From positions 922,693 through 928,951 of the forward strand of contig CP070642.1 of assembly GCA_020354105.1 (NCBI GenBank): a stretch of 6,259 nucleotides of DNA, given 5' to 3'. The notes beneath the pieces were generated by a model that did no database searches, was not told the origin of the DNA, and saw only the letters and a program-made list of their open reading frames with translations. Position numbers and translations under genes: made by a program. The first letter of the stretch is position 1; each line of letters starts with the position of its first letter. Shown here piece by piece: positions 5,881 through 6,259 of the stretch. This stretch comes from Chloroflexota bacterium (GTDB lineage Bacteria; Chloroflexota; Dehalococcoidia; GIF9; UBA5629).

Positions 5881-5894
5881 TTGAAGTATGGTAT
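5875..5894. repeat. Inverted repeat (7-bp arms, 6-base loop) at the tspO promoter
   Basis: ATACCAT (5875-5881) and ATGGTAT (5888-5894) are perfect reverse complements around TGAAGT. One arm overlaps the first tspO -10 and its TGG extension; the other touches the stop codon of the upstream hydrolase gene. The stem has two G:C pairs and no U-run follows in the direction of transcription, so a regulator binding site is more likely than a terminator. No known operator is recognised. Confidence 0.4.
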
Positions 5895-6259
5895 TATTTA
5901 AATAAATGCTTTCTAAACCAATCGATAGAATAGGGAATCACTTCATCGAAGTAGTTGGCACAACAGTGTTCACCGTCAGGATACCACCTCAACTCCTTCT
6001 CTCCGACCGCCCAATCCATGATGTAATTCGCCTGTTCTCTAGGATTAGGCACTACTATGTCTCGCCCCCCGTGAACAATTAGAAGCGGGCGATCCAACTG
6101 TGGTGCCTTTTTAATATCGATTTCACCCCACGCAGCTTTAGCTTCCGCAATATTATTAAAACCTGTTACGTACAATAAATCCCTGGCCCAGACAGGGCTT
6201 ACTCTATTAGCCATTTCTGTCCTGATATAACCGACCCCGCCATTTCCAATAGCACAGGA
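5894..6259 (-). CDS. Alpha/beta hydrolase, C-terminal part (5' end outside window)
   Basis: The last 121 residues of a serine-hydrolase-fold protein; the frame is open to the window edge, so the gene starts beyond base 6259. The ATG at 6214 is internal, not the start. Visible: RPLLIVHGGRDIVVP (57-71 of the fragment), the strand and turn carrying the acid of the catalytic triad (D67), and YPDGEHCCANYF (93-104) carrying the triad histidine (H98), ending in SIDWFRKHLFK. The nucleophile serine elbow lies outside. The GEHCCANYF/IDWFRKHL ending resembles FrsA-like and DHPON-hydrolase-like esterases or C-C hydrolases and prolyl-oligopeptidase relatives, so the substrate is uncertain. It ends 35 bases before the tspO ATG on the same strand, with the tspO promoter and dyad filling the gap. 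Confidence 0.88.
   Translation of the reverse strand, partial: SCAIGNGGVGYIRTEMANRVSPVWARDLLYVTGFNNIAEAKAAWGEIDIKKAPQLDRPLLIVHGGRDIVVPNPREQANYIMDWAVGEKELRWYPDGEHCCANYFDEVIPYSIDWFRKHLFK

Noticed and set aside
5404..5901. Long open frames overlapping tspO (5404-5841 minus, 5491-5901 plus)
   Set aside because: They are shadows of the tspO gene; the encoded residues resemble no known protein, while the tspO frame has the full family signature.

Overview
The window reads as ordinary bacterial chromosome with six protein genes, two of them cut by the window edges, and no RNA gene, insertion sequence, CRISPR array or prophage part that I can see. The lipoprotein signal sequence, the sigma70-like promoter elements and the Shine-Dalgarno sites on two genes argue for a bacterium. 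A one-subunit (alpha2-type) glycyl-tRNA synthetase, TTG starts, moderate GC and a surface lipoprotein with a proline-rich linker, an Fn3-like domain and a propeller-like region would fit a Chloroflexota/Dehalococcoidia-like lineage. That placement is inference, not shown by the sequence.

Layout. 1-885 (minus): N-terminal 295 codons of glycyl-tRNA synthetase. 886-1010: divergent intergenic region with a promoter for each side. 1011-2648 (plus): secreted lipoprotein with an Fn3/Ig-like domain and Asp-box repeats. 2691-3386 (plus): HAD-family hydrolase behind its own strong promoter. 3482-4429 (plus): CzcD/ZitB-type cation diffusion facilitator. 4430-4477: short convergent gap. 4478-5314 (minus): DUF89/ARMT1-type metal-dependent phosphatase. 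5379-5858 (minus): TspO/MBR membrane protein. 5894-6259 (minus): C-terminal 121 residues of an alpha/beta hydrolase.

The genes do not form one pathway. They look like a run of single-gene units: most have a recognisable promoter directly upstream, and the gaps are 35-125 bp. Translation initiation is mixed. glyQS and the cation transporter use TTG starts with Shine-Dalgarno sequences. The HAD, DUF89 and TspO genes have no Shine-Dalgarno sequence and instead carry a -10-like element within about 5-15 bases of the start codon, suggesting leaderless or nearly leaderless mRNAs. That pattern is the most interesting thing I found. I did not find a convincing new multi-gene system.
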